Positions 7,191 through 18,078 of a stretch of DNA of 37,788 bases are shown here, piece by piece. Both the position numbers and the translations under genes were made by a program. Under the pieces are notes generated by a model. That model was not told where the DNA came from. It made no database searches and saw nothing but the letters and a program-made list of their open reading frames with translations. Position 1 is the first letter of the stretch. Every line of letters begins with the position of its first letter. Origin of the DNA: Bacillota bacterium (GTDB lineage: Bacteria > Bacillota_I > Bacilli_A > Izemoplasmatales > Hujiaoplasmataceae); the NCBI GenBank assembly GCA_018816905.1, contig JAHIVB010000005.1:1-37788 (forward strand), written 5' to 3'.

Positions 7191-8757
7191 TTCGATATTC
7201 CTTTGGTGACATAGACGTATACTTCTTAAAGCTGAAGCTGAAATAATAGACATCGTTGTATCCAACTGCGGATGCGATATTCAAAATTTTATCTTGGCTG
7301 AATTTCAAGAGCTCCATGGCTTTTTCCATTCGAATTTTCACAAGATACTTGTTAAAGGTGGTATCAAGGATTTTCTTAAATAACATCGCAAGATATGAAA
7401 TGCTGATATTTAATTTCTCCGTTACCATCTCCATGGATATGTTGGGATCTGAATAGTGTACGTCCAAAAATTGAACTGCTTCATTCAAAATGACGTTCGC
7501 ATGAGATTGGGAATTTTCGATGTTGTGATTTCTGATTTGAAACGTCAATTCTGAAAGATAGGTAAAGAGTTCGTGTAATTGATCAAATCTTGATAACACA
7601 TCGAATAAGTCCTCTTTGATTACTTCATCAATCTCGACAGATAAACTTTTTGCAAATTCCAAAAATATATTTGTTAGGCTAATGATAAAATACCGTTTGT
7701 TTAATAGATATCCTTCATTGAGTCCATATCTTTTCTCTAGAGAGGAAAAAAGATTATGAATGGATTTAGAACTTTCAAACTTAATTGTATAGCTAATTTC
7801 ATCGGACTCTTCTTTGGTTAAAACCAGATCCGCCTTTTTACGCGTTTTAATATCCCGATAAAAAATTAAATCTCCAATATGCAAATAGTTTCCGTAAGAC
7901 AAGGCCTTTTTTGCTTGAAGCATCGAAATCTGGAAACGAGTAAAGTCATCGAACACTTCTGAGATTCCAATTTTCACTTTCGCATCGCTGAAATCTTCTT
8001 TTGTGACGAGAATGCCATTCAAATAGGATTCTATCTCATTTTCTTGAATTTTATCGGCTTGTAGAATGAATACAAAACCGAATTGACTGTTGAAAAATAT
8101 AGGGTGAATTCCTTTTGGTGCTCTTGTATTAAATAAATTCATAAGAAAAATGCGAAGTTGCTCCATCTTCAGCAATTCTTCTTCATCGATTTCGATGATT
8201 CCAATGATGTTTCCTCCCTGAAGGTCAATTCCGTAGACTTTGAATTTTTCAAGATCGCTTTGCTTAATTTCAGGAAGTCTCAGCAAGGTATTGAACTGAT
8301 GCTCTATCATTGCTGGAAGATTGCTTTGAAACAAAAGATCCAATCGTTCCTGGTTAAAAGTGCTTTCTTTATCTTGGTCTAATATTTCTCTCAGCCGTGT
8401 CAAAAAAATCTGAACTTCTGAATCAGAAATAGGCTTAGTCAGGTAACTGACCACATTAAGTTCGATTGCCTTTTTTGCATATGAAAACTCATCAAATCCG
8501 GAGATAAATGCCACTTTTGTCTTAGGATGTTCAATCCGAAGTCTTCTGGCAAGTTCCATTCCGTCAATGAACGGCATTCTAATATCGGTTAATACCACAT
8601 CAGGAGATAATTTTTCGACGAGTTCTAATGCGTCGTATCCATTGGATGCGAGCCCAATGATTTCAAATCCAGAATCCAAAGGAATTTTAGAAGCAATCCG
8701 GTTTCTGACCTCTTCTTCATCATCTGCCAAAATCATTGTGTATTTCTGTTTGTCCAT
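7174..8757 (-). CDS. YesN-type response regulator (REC + AraC HTH)
   Basis: The product is 527 aa from the ATG at 8757, which is preceded by AAGGTG; a further upstream in-frame ATG at 8820 would place the promoter inside the gene. The receiver domain (about 5-125) has the acidic pair Asp12/Asp13, phospho-acceptor Asp58 in VVLTDIRMP, and Lys108 in LTKP. A ~280-residue linker follows. The C-terminal ~105 residues are a double helix-turn-helix of the AraC/XylS family (ISMEMVTEKLNISISYLAML; IASAVGYNDVYYFSFSFKKY). It is the first gene of the sensing operon and the likely activator of the chvE-gguAB promoter, whose weak -35 fits activation. The target is inferred from position. Confidence 0.95.
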   Translation of the reverse strand: MDKQKYTMILADDEEEVRNRIASKIPLDSGFEIIGLASNGYDALELVEKLSPDVVLTDIRMPFIDGMELARRLRIEHPKTKVAFISGFDEFSYAKKAIELNVVSYLTKPISDSEVQIFLTRLREILDQDKESTFNQERLDLLFQSNLPAMIEHQFNTLLRLPEIKQSDLEKFKVYGIDLQGGNIIGIIEIDEEELLKMEQLRIFLMNLFNTRAPKGIHPIFFNSQFGFVFILQADKIQENEIESYLNGILVTKEDFSDAKVKIGISEVFDDFTRFQISMLQAKKALSYGNYLHIGDLIFYRDIKTRKKADLVLTKEESDEISYTIKFESSKSIHNLFSSLEKRYGLNEGYLLNKRYFIISLTNIFLEFAKSLSVEIDEVIKEDLFDVLSRFDQLHELFTYLSELTFQIRNHNIENSQSHANVILNEAVQFLDVHYSDPNISMEMVTEKLNISISYLAMLFKKILDTTFNKYLVKIRMEKAMELLKFSQDKILNIASAVGYNDVYYFSFSFKKYTSMSPKEYRNDQKN

Positions 8758-8776
8758 GTCCATCACCTTACTCCAT

Positions 8777-8805
8777 ATTCTACCAAATGGGAGACTAAAC
8801 GTAAA
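8777..8805 (-). promoter_or_regulatory. Promoter of the response regulator operon
   Basis: Minus strand TTTACG (8800-8805), 17-bp spacer, TAGAAT (8777-8782), about 20 bp before the chosen start codon. Four of six and five of six bases match consensus. Confidence 0.55.
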
Positions 8806-8877
8806 GGAATAGTTCAACAATGTCGTGTCCCTTACAGCTCAATTATATAAATCAGTTAAGCAATCTGCATCTAGTAT

Positions 8878-8903
8878 GAGAAAAGGGACGTCGCGTCCCT
8901 TTT
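8878..8903 (-). terminator. Terminator after the diguanylate cyclase gene
   Basis: AAAAGGGACG and CGTCCCTTTT form a perfect 10-bp stem with a 3-nt loop, followed on the minus strand by TTTTCTC. It lies 13 bp past the stop codon. Confidence 0.85.
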
Positions 8904-8916
8904 CATTAAATGAAAT

Positions 8917-10593
8917 TTATAATTTCCGTTTCGTTTGTTTTTTGTCTTCATACATTCTAGAATCTGCCATCGCAAGTAATTTTGATGCGTTTAATCCTAA
9001 TTCATCGGTTGAACTGACGCCGTATGCAAATGAAGCATCAATGTGCGCCTTTGAAGCCATAAAGCCTGTCTTGTGAAATTTGGTTCGAATTCTTTTCATT
9101 CTGTCAATCGTATCTGCAAAGGTTGAATCAGGAAACCCAATTCCAAATTCATCTCCGCCCAAGCGACCGATGAAAGAATTTTCAGGAATGCCGTCGCGAA
9201 TCGATTCAATAATAGACACTAAATAATCGTCTCCGATTTCGTGTCCGTATTCATCATTAAACTCTTTTAAATTATTAATATCAATCAGAACAACCGTCAT
9301 GATTGATTTTGTCTTTTCACAAGCTCTTAAATTAGATTCAAGCATCTTATTGAAATATCTTCGAGTATAAACTTTAGTCAACTCATCAAATTTAGATGGC
9401 AGGATGGTTTGTTCATAAAGTTTATGAATCGAAATAACGATTTCAACTTCTTTGGTAAACTGTTTCATCAATTCCATATCACGTTCGTCAAAAATATCAT
9501 TAGAGTCAAAATTATCCAGATTCAATGATCCAAAAAACTCACCATTATATTTGAAAGAGCAAGACAGGCATGATTTTGCGACTCCTGCAGCTGCAGAGTC
9601 CAATGCCAGATTCTTCTCTGGACTGATATTGACTTGATCGAAAACCTTTAAATCCTTCACAATCGTAGGTTCATACTTATCTTCGAGTTTCGATTGAAAT
9701 AAGTCGTCCAAATTCAAAGTGATTTTTTGTAATTTTTTTAAATCATATTTAACTGCAGCTTTGAAATCCATTGTTTCACCGTTGAAAACAAGAATGCTTC
9801 CTGCCTGTGATTTTGGAATTAATCTTATGGCCTCTTCCAAAACCAATTGCAAAACATCTTCAAGGCGGTCGTTTTTCAAAATCTCCATTGTAGAAGAGAT
9901 AATCGATTCAGTCACTTGATTGCTCTCATTCAGTTCTGCATAGGCTTTTTCCAATTGTTTCATTGCCGTTGCTTGAAATGCATTTTGTTTATCGAGTTTT
10001 TCCAGTGAATGTCTTTGGTGAATGAAGATGTTGTAATGGACAGTAGCATAAACAAACCCGGATATCGTAACCATGATAGAAAGCCTTAAGTCAGTGAAAA
10101 ACAATACCGTGAATCCATGAACGGAATACATCATCAGATTGAATAGGAATAAAGAACTAAGGAATAAGACGAATCTTTTTCTTCTGGGGTAGATTTGAAC
10201 CAAGGATGCTGCAATAATCGCTATGAAAAAAGACTCGATTTGATTTGTGACGCCTTGATACGAATAGGTTACATAAATTCCCGATAGAACAATTGCAAGT
10301 GGAAATAAGTATAATAACAGTTTTGCGAGAAATGATGTCTTCCTAATCCAATTCTTAAGAATCGAAACAAAGGCAAAGATTGACATAGCCATCATGACGG
10401 TTACAACCAAGAACGGCGTCTTTGTATTGATTGTCTCTGGGAGCACAGCAAAATAACTGATTAATTCTACGAAGAAAATCAGCACGGAAGTCACCAAACT
10501 TAAAATCAAGTCGTAATCAAATTGACTGTGGCCAATTGTCATATTACTGATAAGTTTAAGCAAGTTTTTGAATTTCATTTTCAATGTATTCAA
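8917..10593 (-). CDS. Membrane diguanylate cyclase (6 TM + GAF + GGDEF)
   Basis: The product (558 aa from TTG at 10593) has about six transmembrane helices in residues 25-200, a coiled segment, a GAF-like sensor domain (about 215-380) and a C-terminal GGDEF domain. The catalytic motif GGDEF is intact at 479-483 and DINNLKEFNDEYGHEIGD gives the substrate-binding half, so it should make cyclic di-GMP from GTP. The RxxD product-inhibition site expected just before GGDEF is absent (SFIGRL), so feedback inhibition may be missing. The TTG start is chosen because AAGGGTGAT lies 4 nt upstream; GTG at 10602 overlaps that ribosome site and ATG at 10578 has none. It is a single-gene unit with its own promoter and terminator. 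No EAL or HD-GYP hydrolase is encoded in the window. The signal sensed is unknown. Confidence 0.92.
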   Translation of the reverse strand: MNTLKMKFKNLLKLISNMTIGHSQFDYDLILSLVTSVLIFFVELISYFAVLPETINTKTPFLVVTVMMAMSIFAFVSILKNWIRKTSFLAKLLLYLFPLAIVLSGIYVTYSYQGVTNQIESFFIAIIAASLVQIYPRRKRFVLFLSSLFLFNLMMYSVHGFTVLFFTDLRLSIMVTISGFVYATVHYNIFIHQRHSLEKLDKQNAFQATAMKQLEKAYAELNESNQVTESIISSTMEILKNDRLEDVLQLVLEEAIRLIPKSQAGSILVFNGETMDFKAAVKYDLKKLQKITLNLDDLFQSKLEDKYEPTIVKDLKVFDQVNISPEKNLALDSAAAGVAKSCLSCSFKYNGEFFGSLNLDNFDSNDIFDERDMELMKQFTKEVEIVISIHKLYEQTILPSKFDELTKVYTRRYFNKMLESNLRACEKTKSIMTVVLIDINNLKEFNDEYGHEIGDDYLVSIIESIRDGIPENSFIGRLGGDEFGIGFPDSTFADTIDRMKRIRTKFHKTGFMASKAHIDASFAYGVSSTDELGLNASKLLAMADSRMYEDKKQTKRKL

Positions 10594-10622
10594 ATAAATC
10601 ACCCTTTTATCGCGTCGAGACC

Positions 10623-10651
10623 ATTATACAATAAATTTTCATTTTCAACAA
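10623..10651 (-). promoter_or_regulatory. Promoter of the diguanylate cyclase gene
   Basis: Minus strand TTGTTG (10646-10651), 17-bp spacer, TATAAT (10623-10628), just downstream of the rpoC terminator. Confidence 0.75.
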
Positions 10652-10670
10652 CTTTCTTTTAACTTCAAAG

Positions 10671-10699
10671 AAAAAACCCAAGGGTTAACCTTGGGTTTT
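10671..10699 (-). terminator. rpoBC operon terminator
   Basis: Minus strand AACCCAAGG, loop TTAAC, CCTTGGGTT followed by TTTTCTTTG. It begins 17 bp after the rpoC stop codon. Confidence 0.92.
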
Positions 10700-10715
10700 A
10701 ATCAATATGAATCAA

Positions 10716-13700
10716 TTATTCTTCAAAATCAGCGTATAAATCTTCTTCTTCCTCTGGCATTTCGTACTCAAGTTTTGTGTGTCTCAAAATACCGGTTCCG
10801 GCAGGGATTAATCCACCAATGATGACATTTTCTTTGAGCCCAAGCAATGGATCGGATTTTCCTCTAATAGCAGCATCCGTCAATACTCTTGTAGTTTCCT
10901 GGAAGGATGCGGCAGATAGGAAAGAATCACTTCTTAAACTTGCCTTCGTAATTCCAAGTAACACAGGTTTTGCAATTGCAGGACGAAGTCCTTCATCAAA
11001 AGCTTTTTTATTGGCGTCAATGAATTCATTAATTGATATTTGTGACCCTGGCAACAAATCTGTGTCACCTTCCAAAATGACATTGAGTCTTCTCGTCATT
11101 TGGCGGATGATGATTTCAATATGTTTATCGGAAATATCAACACCTTGTGAGCGGTACACTTTCTGTACTTCTTTCAAAATGTATTGATGAACGGCAGCCA
11201 TATCTGCGACACGCAATAATTCTTTTGGATCAATTGCACCTTCAGTCAACTGCATTCCGGCTTTGACATCTTGACCTTTTTCAACCAAAGGCTGAACGTT
11301 GCTATTGGTTTCATATTTTTTTGCTTCAATGTCGTTACCAACATAGATGATGAATCGTTCTTCAACCGGTACGATGTCAGTGACGACACCGTTGATTTCC
11401 GAAATGATTGCTTTTGCTTTTGATTTCCGAGCCTCAAACAATTCTTGAACACGAGGCAGACCTTGAGTGATGTCGTCTCCGGCAACTCCTCCGGTATGGA
11501 AGGTTCTCATTGTCAACTGCGTACCCGGCTCACCAATCGATTGAGCGGCAATCGTACCAACGGATTCTCCGACTTCAGCTTTATTTCCTGTTGCCAAGTT
11601 TTGTCCGTAGCATTTTCTACAGATTCCAACATGTGCTGTACAAGTTAAAGCGGTTCGGATTGCAACTTCAGGATGTTCCGTAGAATCGACAATCAATTTC
11701 GCGATTTCTTCTGAGATATATTTTCCTTTTCGAATTAATACTTCTCCTGTTTCGGGATGAATATAATCCGTTGCGGTGTAACGACCTAGAATTCGATCGA
11801 ATAGTGATTCGATTTCTTTTCCATCTCGATCAAGAATAGCTTTGACACGAACGCCTTTATCAGTTCCACAATCTTCTTCAGTAATAACAACGTCTTGACT
11901 GACGTCGACTAGTCTTCTGGTCAAATAACCGGACTCTGCTGTTTTCAACGCGGTATCGGTTGATCCTTTTCTCGCACCATGGGTGGAGATGAAGAACTCA
12001 CTCATTGTCAAGCCTTCACGGAAGGATGCCTTAATCGGAAGTTCAATGGTTCCACCACTCGGGTTGGCCATCAAACCACGCATACCGGCTAACTGTGTAA
12101 AGTTTGAGATGTTACCACGTGCACCGGAATCCGACATCATGAAAATGTGATTCTCATGATCTTGTTCGATTTCCAAGCCTTTTTGGATTTCATCTTTTGC
12201 TTTCGCCCATTCGTCGATAACCAGTTTGGAACGTTCAGAATCTGTTAACATACCCATATCGTAAAGTTCAGAAATTTCATCGACTTTTTGATCATGAGCA
12301 TCCAGTATTTCTTTTTTCTTTGAATAGACTTTAACATCGGAAGCAGCTACAGTAATACCAGCCACCGTTGAATACTTAAATCCAATGTTTTTCATCTTGT
12401 CTAGCATCTTTGATGTTTCATTAATCTTATAAACTGCAAAGATTTGAGCGATGATACTGGAAAGGAATTTCTTTTTAAACGGAGAGACAAGAACTCTCTT
12501 TGAAATAGCTTCCTTAATATCAGTCCCTGGAGCAATGAAATAAATCTCAGGTGTTTTTTCAACCAAATTCAGTTGGGTTGGTTCGTTAATATATGGGAAT
12601 GACTCCGGCAAAATGGTATTGAAAATCAGTTTACCTGGGGTTGTGACCATATAATGATTTGAGAATTTTTCTGGAATGTTTCTTGACAATGAAGATACCT
12701 TGATTGCGATTCTTGAATGAAGTGTGACTCTCTTGTTTTCATATGCAAGTACTACTTCATTGACATCTTTATATACACTGCCTTCACCGGGCTCTCCAGC
12801 TTTTTCAAGTGTTAAATAATAGTTTCCAAGAACCATATCTTGAGATGGTGTAACAATCGGTTTTCCATCTTTTGGTGCAAGAATGTTATTCGATGCAAGC
12901 ATCAAAACGCGTGCTTCAGCTTGTGCTTCTTCAGACAAAGGAACGTGAACGGCCATTTGGTCGCCGTCGAAGTCGGCGTTAAATGCCGTCGTAACGAGAG
13001 GATGCAAACGGATTGCTTTTCCTTCAACCAATATCGGTTCAAAAGCTTGAATTCCAAGTCTATGAAGTGTCGGCGCACGGTTCAAAAGAACGGGATGTTC
13101 TCTGATGACATCTTCAAGTACCGCCCAAATGCGACCGTCTAGTTTTTCAATGTATTGCTTTGCCATTCTGATGTTTGCGGCAATACCTCTAGAAATCATT
13201 TCTCGGATAACAAAAGGTTTGAATAGGATAATTGCCATTTCTTTTGGAAGACCACATTGATACATTTCAAGGTCCGGTCCAACAACGATAACGCTTCGTC
13301 CGGAATAGTCAACACGTTTTCCAAGTAAGTTTTGACGGAAACGACCTTGTTTTCCTCTCAACATGTCAGATAATGATTTCAAAGCGCGGTTACGCTCTAC
13401 TACCACTTTTCTTCCACGTTTCGAGTTGTCAATCAAAGCGTCCACCGCTTCTTGCAACATCCGTTTTTCGTTTTTCGTAATAAGATGCGGAGCACCTTGT
13501 TCGAATTGACGTTTTAAACGGTTGTTTCTATTTAAGATTCTTCTGTAAAGGTCATTGAGGTCGGTTGTCGCAAAACGTCCTCCGTCAAGTTGAACCATCG
13601 GACGTAAATCCGGTGGAATGACAGGAAGAACATCTAATACCATCCACTCAGGAAGGTTGTCGCTATTTTTAAATGCTTCAACGACATTTAATCTCTTGAT

Positions 13701-14315
13701 GATTTTTTCTCTTCGTTGTTTGGATGCGGTTTTAAGTTCTATTCTTAAATTCAATGTTTCTCTTTCGAGATCGATTTTCTTCAGGAGATATTTAACAGCT
13801 TCAGCACCAGTTAAGGCTTTGAATCTAGAACCGAATTCAAAATAATAATGAGTATAGTCCGCTTCGGATAAGATTTGTTTGAATGACAAATCTGTATCTC
13901 CGGGGTCGACTACAATGTAAGAAGCGAGGTATACGACTTCTTCTAAATCTTTTGATTTGATATCTAAAAGGATTGCAAGTCTGGAAGGACTATTCCTTAA
14001 ATACCAAGCATGTACGACTGGAGCGGCAAGTTCAATGTGCCCCATCCGTTCTCTACGGACTTTGCTTTCCGTATATTCAACACCGCAAACCGGACATTTT
14101 TTTCCGGGATGAGCGCTTCTTTTGGATTTATTAGAGCATGCGCATTGGTAATCTTTGGTCGGTCCAAAGATAACCTCACAAAACAATCCGTCTTTTTCAG
14201 GTTTCAAAGTCCGGTAATTGATTGTTTCATGTTTTTTGACTTCACCATAGGACCAGCTTCTGATTTCTTCAGGAGAGGCTAGTCTAATCTTTAAATGGGA
14301 ATATTTTTGACTCAT
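10716..14315 (-). CDS. rpoC: DNA-directed RNA polymerase beta' subunit
   Basis: The product (1199 aa) is a full-length beta' of Gram-positive size. The N-terminal zinc site is Cys58, Cys60, Cys74 and Cys77. The catalytic magnesium loop [14 protein letters not shown] has its three Asp at 448, 450 and 452. The second zinc cluster ([11 protein letters not shown]) and the trigger-loop/bridge-helix region are recognisable ([11 protein letters not shown], then GAYLTRR-type sequence as [11 protein letters not shown]). The C terminus ends in an acidic tail. The ATG follows AAAGG at 12 nt. It lies 18 bp downstream of rpoB in the same operon and ends at a strong terminator. No frameshift or truncation is seen. 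Confidence 0.99.
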   Translation of the reverse strand: MSQKYSHLKIRLASPEEIRSWSYGEVKKHETINYRTLKPEKDGLFCEVIFGPTKDYQCACSNKSKRSAHPGKKCPVCGVEYTESKVRRERMGHIELAAPVVHAWYLRNSPSRLAILLDIKSKDLEEVVYLASYIVVDPGDTDLSFKQILSEADYTHYYFEFGSRFKALTGAEAVKYLLKKIDLERETLNLRIELKTASKQRREKIIKRLNVVEAFKNSDNLPEWMVLDVLPVIPPDLRPMVQLDGGRFATTDLNDLYRRILNRNNRLKRQFEQGAPHLITKNEKRMLQEAVDALIDNSKRGRKVVVERNRALKSLSDMLRGKQGRFRQNLLGKRVDYSGRSVIVVGPDLEMYQCGLPKEMAIILFKPFVIREMISRGIAANIRMAKQYIEKLDGRIWAVLEDVIREHPVLLNRAPTLHRLGIQAFEPILVEGKAIRLHPLVTTAFNADFDGDQMAVHVPLSEEAQAEARVLMLASNNILAPKDGKPIVTPSQDMVLGNYYLTLEKAGEPGEGSVYKDVNEVVLAYENKRVTLHSRIAIKVSSLSRNIPEKFSNHYMVTTPGKLIFNTILPESFPYINEPTQLNLVEKTPEIYFIAPGTDIKEAISKRVLVSPFKKKFLSSIIAQIFAVYKINETSKMLDKMKNIGFKYSTVAGITVAASDVKVYSKKKEILDAHDQKVDEISELYDMGMLTDSERSKLVIDEWAKAKDEIQKGLEIEQDHENHIFMMSDSGARGNISNFTQLAGMRGLMANPSGGTIELPIKASFREGLTMSEFFISTHGARKGSTDTALKTAESGYLTRRLVDVSQDVVITEEDCGTDKGVRVKAILDRDGKEIESLFDRILGRYTATDYIHPETGEVLIRKGKYISEEIAKLIVDSTEHPEVAIRTALTCTAHVGICRKCYGQNLATGNKAEVGESVGTIAAQSIGEPGTQLTMRTFHTGGVAGDDITQGLPRVQELFEARKSKAKAIISEINGVVTDIVPVEERFIIYVGNDIEAKKYETNSNVQPLVEKGQDVKAGMQLTEGAIDPKELLRVADMAAVHQYILKEVQKVYRSQGVDISDKHIEIIIRQMTRRLNVILEGDTDLLPGSQISINEFIDANKKAFDEGLRPAIAKPVLLGITKASLRSDSFLSAASFQETTRVLTDAAIRGKSDPLLGLKENVIIGGLIPAGTGILRHTKLEYEMPEEEEDLYADFEE

Positions 14316-14333
14316 TCACACTCACAACCTTTC

Positions 14334-17300
14334 TTAGGATTTGAAACCATATTTTGTAATATAATCTTCAACTTCATCGTCAACCAAGGACCTGTTCACT
14401 TCATTCAATCCTGTATCTCTGCTAATCAATTCGACGTAGATTCCCAAAGAACGAAGTTCTCTCGTTAATACGCGGAAAGATTCAGGAAGACTTGGATCGG
14501 GAATCGGTTGTCCATCGACAATCGCTCTGAAGACTTTGTTTCTTCCAATGATATCATCGGATTTCACTGTAAGCATTTCTTGAAGTGTATAGGCAGCACC
14601 ATAGGCTTCGAGTGCCCAAACTTCCATTTCTCCGAAACGTTGTCCACCATTTTGTGCTTTTCCACCCATTGGCTGTTGTGTTACCAAAGTGTAAGGTCCA
14701 ACGCTTCTAGCATGAAGTTTATCGTCAACCATGTGGTCAAGTTTAATCATGTACATGACTCCGACAGACACTCTGTTGTCAAATTTCTCTCCAGTACGTC
14801 CATCAAACAAAACGTATTTTCCGTCAGGTTCCATTCTAGCTTCTTTCATGATATCATCCAGATCTTCTTGAGTAGCTCCGTCGAAAACCGGTGTAGCAAC
14901 ATGAATTCCAAGTCTTTTTGCGGCCATTCCTAGATGAATCTCAAGGACCTGACCGATATTCATACGAGATGGAACACCGAGTGGATTCAACATGATATCG
15001 ACTGGTGTACCGTCATCTAAGTACGGCATATCTTCACTTGGTAGAATTTTCGAAATAACACCCTTGTTTCCATGCCGTCCAGCCATTTTGTCACCTTCGG
15101 ATATTTTCCGTTTTTGGACAATATAGACTCTGACAACCGTGTTAACTCCAGGGGATAACTCATCTTTGTCTCTTGTAAATACCTTGACAGAGTGAACGAT
15201 TCCGCCACCGCCATGAGGTACTCTTAAAGAGGTATCACGTACTTCTCTTGATTTTTCACCGAAGATGGCAAGTAATAAACGATCTTCTGGAGTTGGATCA
15301 GTCACACCTTTTGGTGTTACTTTTCCAACAAGAATGTCGCCTTCCTTGACTTCAGCACCAGGAATGATGATTCCTTGTTCATCAAGATATTTTCTGCCTT
15401 CTTCACCAACGTTTGGAATTTCACGAGTAATCTCTTCTTTCCCAAGTTTGGTGTCTCTGGCTTCGATTTCGTATTTTTCAATATGAATGGATGTATAAAC
15501 GTCTTCTTTAACCAAACGCTCGTTCATAATGACGGCATCCTCATAGTTGTAACCATTCCATGTCATGAAGGCAACAACAACGTTTCTACCTAAAGCAAGT
15601 TCTCCATCTTCCATGGATGGACCATCGGCGATAATGTCACCTGCAGTAATGACTTCACCCAAAGTAACGATAGGCGTTTGGTTAATGCAAGTTCCTTGAT
15701 TACTTCTCATGAATTTTTGAAGTGGATATTCATCGAAACTTCCATCTTCTAAACGCACTTTGATTCTCATTCCGTCAACGTATTCAACAACACCAGAATG
15801 AGCTGCAATCGTTGATGTTCCAGAGTCATGAGCGGTTTTATATTCAATTCCGGTACCTACGAAAGGAGCTTCCGGTTTTAATAGCGGAATAGCTTGACGT
15901 TGCATGTTCGCACCCATCAAGGCACGGTTCGCGTCGTCATGTTCTAAGAAAGGAATACAAGCGGTTGAAACAGAAACAATCTGTTTCGGGGAAACGTCCA
16001 TATACTCGCATTTCTCTTTATCAAAAATCTTTGTTTCTCCAAGGTGTCTCGCAATAACTCTATCCTCGGTAATGGTCATGTCGTCATTGAGCTTGACGTT
16101 CGCCTGAACGATGACAAATTTACGTTCTTGGTCTGCGGTCAAGTAGTCGATTTCATTGGATACTTTTCCGGTATCTTGATCGATTCTCAAATATGGAGTT
16201 TCCATGAATCCGTATTTATTAACCTTGACGTAACATGCCAAACTATTGATCAAACCAATGTTTTGGCCTTCAGGAGTTTCAATCGGGCAAATTCTTCCGT
16301 AATGTGATTGATGCACGTCACGAACTTCAAATCCTGCACGGTCTCTCGTCAATCCACCAGGTCCAAGTGCAGAAATTCTTCTCTTGTGAGTAATTTCATC
16401 TAAAGGATTGGTTTGTTGCATAAATTGCGATAACTGCGAACTTCCAAAGAATTCTTTCAATGAAGAAGTTAGAGGTCGGATGTTCACAAGATTTTGTGGG
16501 GTCATTTCTTTGGATTCTTTCGTCGACATTCTGTCTTTGACGTTTTTCTCCATTTTTGCAAGACCGATTCTGAATTGATTTTTCAATAATTCGCCAATCA
16601 ATCTCAAACGACGATTTCCTAAATGGTCAATGTCGTCCAAGGAACCAATTCTATCAAATAGATTCAAATAATAGGAAACGCTCGCTATGATATCGCTCGT
16701 CGTGATGTGAAGTCTCGTTTCATAGGAATTATTTCCGATTAAACGAACATTTTTTTGCGTACCATTTACTGCCATTTTTAAATCAAGGATTTCGACATAG
16801 CAGTCTCTAATAACGTTTTCGATAAAATCTTCATTGGTATTTTCTTGAGGCAACTCTTTTCTTGCTTCTCTGTCCAAATGGATTTGAAGTTCCTTTTCAA
16901 GTTGCTCGTCAAACACGACTCTTTGAGTATAAAGATGACGCAATTTTGCTATTTGTTTTAGAATCGTTTTATCAAGCACTTGATTTTTAGTGAAGAATAT
17001 CTCGCCTGTTTCGTTATCGACGATGTCTTTGGCAAGAGAAAGCTCCACGCCACGATCAAGTAATTGACGAATTCTCGTAATGACATCCATTTTTTGGTTG
17101 ATTTTAAATCGACCAACTTCGGCTAGGTCATAACGCTTTTCATCATAAAGTCTGGATACGAAGAAGTTTCTTGCACCTTCCAAAGTCGCTGTTTCACCTT
17201 GTCTGATTTTTGAATAGACTTCTTTCATCGCGTCTTCGCTGCTTAATGTTAGGTCTTTTTCAAAAGTGTTTTTCAATAGTTCATTATCGCCAAAAAGACT

Positions 17301-17960
17301 AAAGATTTGGTCTTCCGTTGAAAGCCCAAGCGCTTTAATCATCGTTGTAAGATAGATTTTTTTGGATCGGTCAATCTTTGCGTAAAGAATGTCTTTCGAT
17401 CCCATTTCGTACTCAAGCCAAGCACCCCTTGTAGGGATAACTTGTCCTAAATATTTTCTTTGAAGTGTTTTTTTGTCTACTTCTTCGGAATAAAATACAC
17501 CGGAACTACGAACGATCTGGCTGACAATGACACGTTCAGAACCATTAATGATGAAAGTTCCAACCGGAGTCATCATTGGGATGTCACCCATGAAGATTCG
17601 TTGTTCTTTAATAGAGTCCGTAGCGATGACTTCGCCAGTTTCGGGATCGATTTGGTCTTTATTACGAAGTTGTACCTGTACTTTTAAAGGACAGGAGTAA
17701 GTCAGGTCCTTTTCCTTACATTCTTCCACTGTATATTTGGGATTTTCTAATTCATAATCCTTAAAATACAATTCAAGATTTTCAGTAAAGTTGGTAATAG
17801 GTGAAATGTCTACAAACAACTCTTTGAGTCCGTTTTCGACAAACCACTCAAAAGAAGAAGTCTGTACTTCAATCAAATTTGGAAGCTCCACATTTGATTT
17901 TACACGTGAGTAATTTCTTCTAGTTCGCTTTTTTCCGTATGTAACGGTTTTGTAATCCAC
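14334..17960 (-). CDS. rpoB: DNA-directed RNA polymerase beta subunit
   Basis: The product (1208 aa) is a complete beta subunit. The start is GTG (17958-17960) after GGGGTGA. The rifampicin-pocket segment [11 protein letters not shown] is followed by Gln515 where E. coli has Asp516 and Asp521 where E. coli has Ser522; the His526 and Ser531 equivalents ([13 protein letters not shown]) are kept. The catalytic-core segments [10 protein letters not shown] and [21 protein letters not shown] are intact. It is transcribed from its own promoter at 18050-18078 after an 80-nt leader with a 5' hairpin, and is followed by rpoC. Natural change at a position where resistance mutations occur suggests lowered rifampicin sensitivity, which is an inference. 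Confidence 0.99.
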   Translation of the reverse strand: MDYKTVTYGKKRTRRNYSRVKSNVELPNLIEVQTSSFEWFVENGLKELFVDISPITNFTENLELYFKDYELENPKYTVEECKEKDLTYSCPLKVQVQLRNKDQIDPETGEVIATDSIKEQRIFMGDIPMMTPVGTFIINGSERVIVSQIVRSSGVFYSEEVDKKTLQRKYLGQVIPTRGAWLEYEMGSKDILYAKIDRSKKIYLTTMIKALGLSTEDQIFSLFGDNELLKNTFEKDLTLSSEDAMKEVYSKIRQGETATLEGARNFFVSRLYDEKRYDLAEVGRFKINQKMDVITRIRQLLDRGVELSLAKDIVDNETGEIFFTKNQVLDKTILKQIAKLRHLYTQRVVFDEQLEKELQIHLDREARKELPQENTNEDFIENVIRDCYVEILDLKMAVNGTQKNVRLIGNNSYETRLHITTSDIIASVSYYLNLFDRIGSLDDIDHLGNRRLRLIGELLKNQFRIGLAKMEKNVKDRMSTKESKEMTPQNLVNIRPLTSSLKEFFGSSQLSQFMQQTNPLDEITHKRRISALGPGGLTRDRAGFEVRDVHQSHYGRICPIETPEGQNIGLINSLACYVKVNKYGFMETPYLRIDQDTGKVSNEIDYLTADQERKFVIVQANVKLNDDMTITEDRVIARHLGETKIFDKEKCEYMDVSPKQIVSVSTACIPFLEHDDANRALMGANMQRQAIPLLKPEAPFVGTGIEYKTAHDSGTSTIAAHSGVVEYVDGMRIKVRLEDGSFDEYPLQKFMRSNQGTCINQTPIVTLGEVITAGDIIADGPSMEDGELALGRNVVVAFMTWNGYNYEDAVIMNERLVKEDVYTSIHIEKYEIEARDTKLGKEEITREIPNVGEEGRKYLDEQGIIIPGAEVKEGDILVGKVTPKGVTDPTPEDRLLLAIFGEKSREVRDTSLRVPHGGGGIVHSVKVFTRDKDELSPGVNTVVRVYIVQKRKISEGDKMAGRHGNKGVISKILPSEDMPYLDDGTPVDIMLNPLGVPSRMNIGQVLEIHLGMAAKRLGIHVATPVFDGATQEDLDDIMKEARMEPDGKYVLFDGRTGEKFDNRVSVGVMYMIKLDHMVDDKLHARSVGPYTLVTQQPMGGKAQNGGQRFGEMEVWALEAYGAAYTLQEMLTVKSDDIIGRNKVFRAIVDGQPIPDPSLPESFRVLTRELRSLGIYVELISRDTGLNEVNRSLVDDEVEDYITKYGFKS

Positions 17961-18013
17961 AAAATCACCCCAAATTAAATATATTATTGTTGAAAAAACA
18001 AGTCAGTGTCACA

Positions 18014-18045
18014 AAAAATGCAAAAATGCGCATTCTATCGCATTT
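18014..18045 (-). promoter_or_regulatory. Hairpin in the rpoB leader, possible attenuator
   Basis: AAATGCG and CGCATTT form a 7-bp stem with an 8-nt loop close to the predicted 5' end of the transcript, followed on the minus strand by TTGCATTTTTTG. It could be a weak attenuator or a 5' stabilising stem. No competing antiterminator was seen. Confidence 0.35.
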
Positions 18046-18049
18046 AAAT

Positions 18050-18078
18050 ATTTTATCATAGCCTTGTCAAATAGTCAA
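18050..18078 (-). promoter_or_regulatory. rpoBC promoter
   Basis: Minus strand TTGACT (18073-18078), 17-bp spacer, TAAAAT (18050-18055). The -35 box abuts the stop codon of the preceding methyltransferase gene, so rpoBC can be expressed apart from the ribosomal protein genes. Confidence 0.8.
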
